Shown: positions 62,777 through 64,000 of the stretch, one piece after another
How positions within the stretch are numbered: the first letter of the stretch is position 1
Layout of the letters: every line of letters starts with the position of its first letter
DNA from: Chitinophaga sancti
Lineage (GTDB): Bacteria > Bacteroidota > Bacteroidia > Chitinophagales > Chitinophagaceae
NCBI RefSeq assembly: GCF_034424315.1
Contig: NZ_CP139972.1
Location: 7,262,501 to 7,326,500, forward strand
Reading direction: 5' to 3'
Length of the DNA: 64,000 bases
Translations under genes and position numbers: made by a program
The notes under the pieces: model-generated
Database searches by the model: none
What the model was told of the DNA's origin: nothing
Seen by the model: only the letters and a program-made list of their open reading frames with translations

Positions 62777-62827
62777 AAGCCGTGATCACTGATGTAAACA
62801 TAATAACAAAAGCAAGGAAAAAGTCAG

Positions 62828-63700
62828 ATGAAGCAATTGCTAACAGGCGTACTCTGTGTTTGCTTATTGTCGTGGGGCCATGCTTCAGGGCAAGCGCAGC
62901 CAGACAGTATTATCACGACGAAAGGCGCCGTCACCCTTATAACCTGTGGATCTTCCATCAGCACATTTCAAATTGGCGATGGAAAAAATTCGGATTACGA
63001 CTATCGCATCGTAGATGGGAATGTCGTATTTATACGGCCGGTAGTGGCAAACCCAAGACCGACCAACCTGGTGATCAGGGAGGGAGATAATATTTTTTAC
63101 ATGATCCTGGCCTACAGGGAAAAGGTTGGATTGTCAAAACTAAAGTACAACCTGTCTGGCGGTGCTTCAGCATCCAGGACCTCTACCGGGGCCCAGAATA
63201 CGACAGGTGGCACTTCCTCCACTGCTAATACTTCTGATCCGGCGGCAGATGATAACACCCCGGTTCCGGATGTTGATACCGTAACCGTAGGCAACATCGC
63301 TGCTGACTTTATAAAGCAGCGGAAAGTGCAGCGGCAGTATGAAACTACCTCAGAGAGTATTACGGTGACGTTTTCACAGGCCATGAGTCTGAATAACCTG
63401 ATGTATTTGTGTTTCAGGATTAAGAACCAAAGTGGTACACCTTACCAGGTGGGTAAAATAACGATCATGCATAAAGTATATACCGATACTGCCACACTGC
63501 ATCACCTGCCTGTTGCATACAAAAAAGGACCTTCTTTTTTTGGAGGAAGAGATGAGAAGAACGTAGTGTTTGTAACACCTGCACCCGTACTGAAGAAAGC
63601 TGATGAACTCATCTTCATCATGTACAATGCAGCAACAAAGAGCCAGATTGTTCTCTACGTGCCAATGACAGGGCTGCCCAAATATATGGTCACTAAATGA
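62828..63700 (+). CDS. Exported TraN/VirB9-like protein of the T6SS locus
   Basis: 290 residues with a Sec signal (KQLLTGVLCVCLLSWGHASGQ). N-terminal domain (VTLITCGSSISTFQIGDGKNSDYDYRIVDGNVVFIRPVVANPRPTNLVIREGDNIFYMILAYRE, residues about 35-99) has the layout of VirB9/TraN (DUF4138-type) proteins of conjugation machines: a 'pegging' strand, a 'D/G-x-x-x..R.' turn and the 'TNLxVxxxDGxxxxFxLxY' end. A Ser/Thr-rich linker (about 110-150) precedes a C-terminal beta-domain of about 130 residues (SITVTFSQAMSLNNLMYLCFRIKNQSG). A role in the periplasmic part of the trans-envelope complex is inferred. It could also be a remote form of a known T6SSiii subunit. It overlaps the next gene as ATGA. Confidence 0.6.
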   Translation: MKQLLTGVLCVCLLSWGHASGQAQPDSIITTKGAVTLITCGSSISTFQIGDGKNSDYDYRIVDGNVVFIRPVVANPRPTNLVIREGDNIFYMILAYREKVGLSKLKYNLSGGASASRTSTGAQNTTGGTSSTANTSDPAADDNTPVPDVDTVTVGNIAADFIKQRKVQRQYETTSESITVTFSQAMSLNNLMYLCFRIKNQSGTPYQVGKITIMHKVYTDTATLHHLPVAYKKGPSFFGGRDEKNVVFVTPAPVLKKADELIFIMYNAATKSQIVLYVPMTGLPKYMVTK

Positions 63701-64000
63701 TCCGGCGCTATCTCCATATAATCCTTGTTTGTGCCTGTTGTATGATAACAGGAGGACTGTCTGCACAGCAGGTAGCCTTTTGCGGAGAATCTGTGCCTAT
63801 GGAGCGTGATTTTGTCAATTACAGGCTGATGGATGTGATAAAGGGTCATCTTCGTTACCGTAATTTTCTGCCAGCTTTAAAGGCCAGATCAGAGCAGTAT
63901 TTTCCGCTCATTGTACCCATCTTACAGCAGTACCATATACCAGAAGATTTTAAATACCTGCCTATCGTGGAAAGTGGTTTTACCAATGCCACATCTATCG
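63697..64000 (+). CDS. Lytic transglycosylase (MltD-like), 5' part
   Basis: Cut by the right edge; 101 residues visible. The start ATG overlaps the preceding stop (ATGA), so the two are translated together. A Sec signal (RRYLHIILVCACCMITGGLSAQQ) precedes the opening of a soluble lytic transglycosylase domain: IPEDFKYLPIVESGFTNATS contains the catalytic Glu (E92). These enzymes cleave murein glycan strands. In this place it would open the wall for assembly of the T6SS envelope complex. LysM repeats, if any, would lie beyond the window. Confidence 0.85.
   Translation, partial: MIRRYLHIILVCACCMITGGLSAQQVAFCGESVPMERDFVNYRLMDVIKGHLRYRNFLPALKARSEQYFPLIVPILQQYHIPEDFKYLPIVESGFTNATSI

Noticed and set aside
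1..64000. Search for tRNA, rRNA, integrase or att sites
   Set aside because: The gaps between genes are short and none shows a cloverleaf, a conserved rRNA stretch or paired direct repeats flanking an island, so the T6SS and SusCD loci cannot be called mobile from this window.

Overview
The window looks like a chromosomal segment of a Bacteroidota bacterium, most likely of the Chitinophagaceae (Chitinophaga-like). The reasons are two ECF sigma / FecR / SusC / SusD sets, two T9SS type A cargo proteins, -7 promoter elements of the Bacteroidota form TAnnTTTG, a Bacteroidota-type signal peptidase I and sheath protein TssC, and many small secreted lipoproteins. No rRNA, tRNA, CRISPR array, insertion sequence or integrase was recognised.

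Layout. 1-721: 3' end of an HGSNAT/DUF5009-like membrane acyltransferase. 764-12646: a nutrient-utilisation locus, in order ECF sigma, FecR anti-sigma, STN-bearing SusC, SusD-like lipoprotein, then exported RidA, an exported SelA-fold PLP enzyme, an exported COG3964 amidohydrolase, an exported RraA-fold aldolase-like protein and a BASS-family transporter. All four enzyme-like proteins carry Tat or Sec signals, so the proposed deacylation / deamination / imine hydrolysis / aldol cleavage route would run in the periplasm. 13030-17438: a Tat lipoprotein of the sugar isomerase fold, an unknown anchored protein, an orphan FecR-like protein, proline dehydrogenase and a small lipoprotein. 17518-20892: thyA, folA (TTG start) and convergent dnaG. 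21089-28588: two paralogous PKD-containing T9SS cargo proteins. 28772-35521: a second ECF sigma/FecR/SusC/SusD set without enzymes. 35653-38364: a tightly packed four-gene envelope operon (split LVIVD propeller plus two paralogous beta-barrels).

38485-55861 is mostly housekeeping: thiolase, pyruvate dehydrogenase E1 beta, cysM and cysE, an NtrC-like regulator, an alpha/beta hydrolase, lepB, cytidine deaminase, a TPR protein, argS, a porin-like barrel, dnaK, a dipeptide epimerase and a DUF6807 protein. Most of these units end in clear intrinsic terminators, several of them bidirectional between convergent genes.

From 57430 to the right edge lies the beginning of a Bacteroidota-type (subtype iii) type VI secretion locus: tssD/hcp on the minus strand, and divergently clpV(tssH)-tssB-tssC, a TraN/VirB9-like exported protein and a lytic transglycosylase cut by the window end. 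The ClpV has degenerate catalytic residues in its first ATPase domain. The most interesting points are the exported catabolic module, the VirB9-like protein inside a T6SS locus, the degenerate ClpV D1, an NtrC-like protein without HTH and with an altered GAFTGA loop, a sigma-54-like site before dnaK, and promoters placed so close to start codons that the mRNAs should be leaderless.
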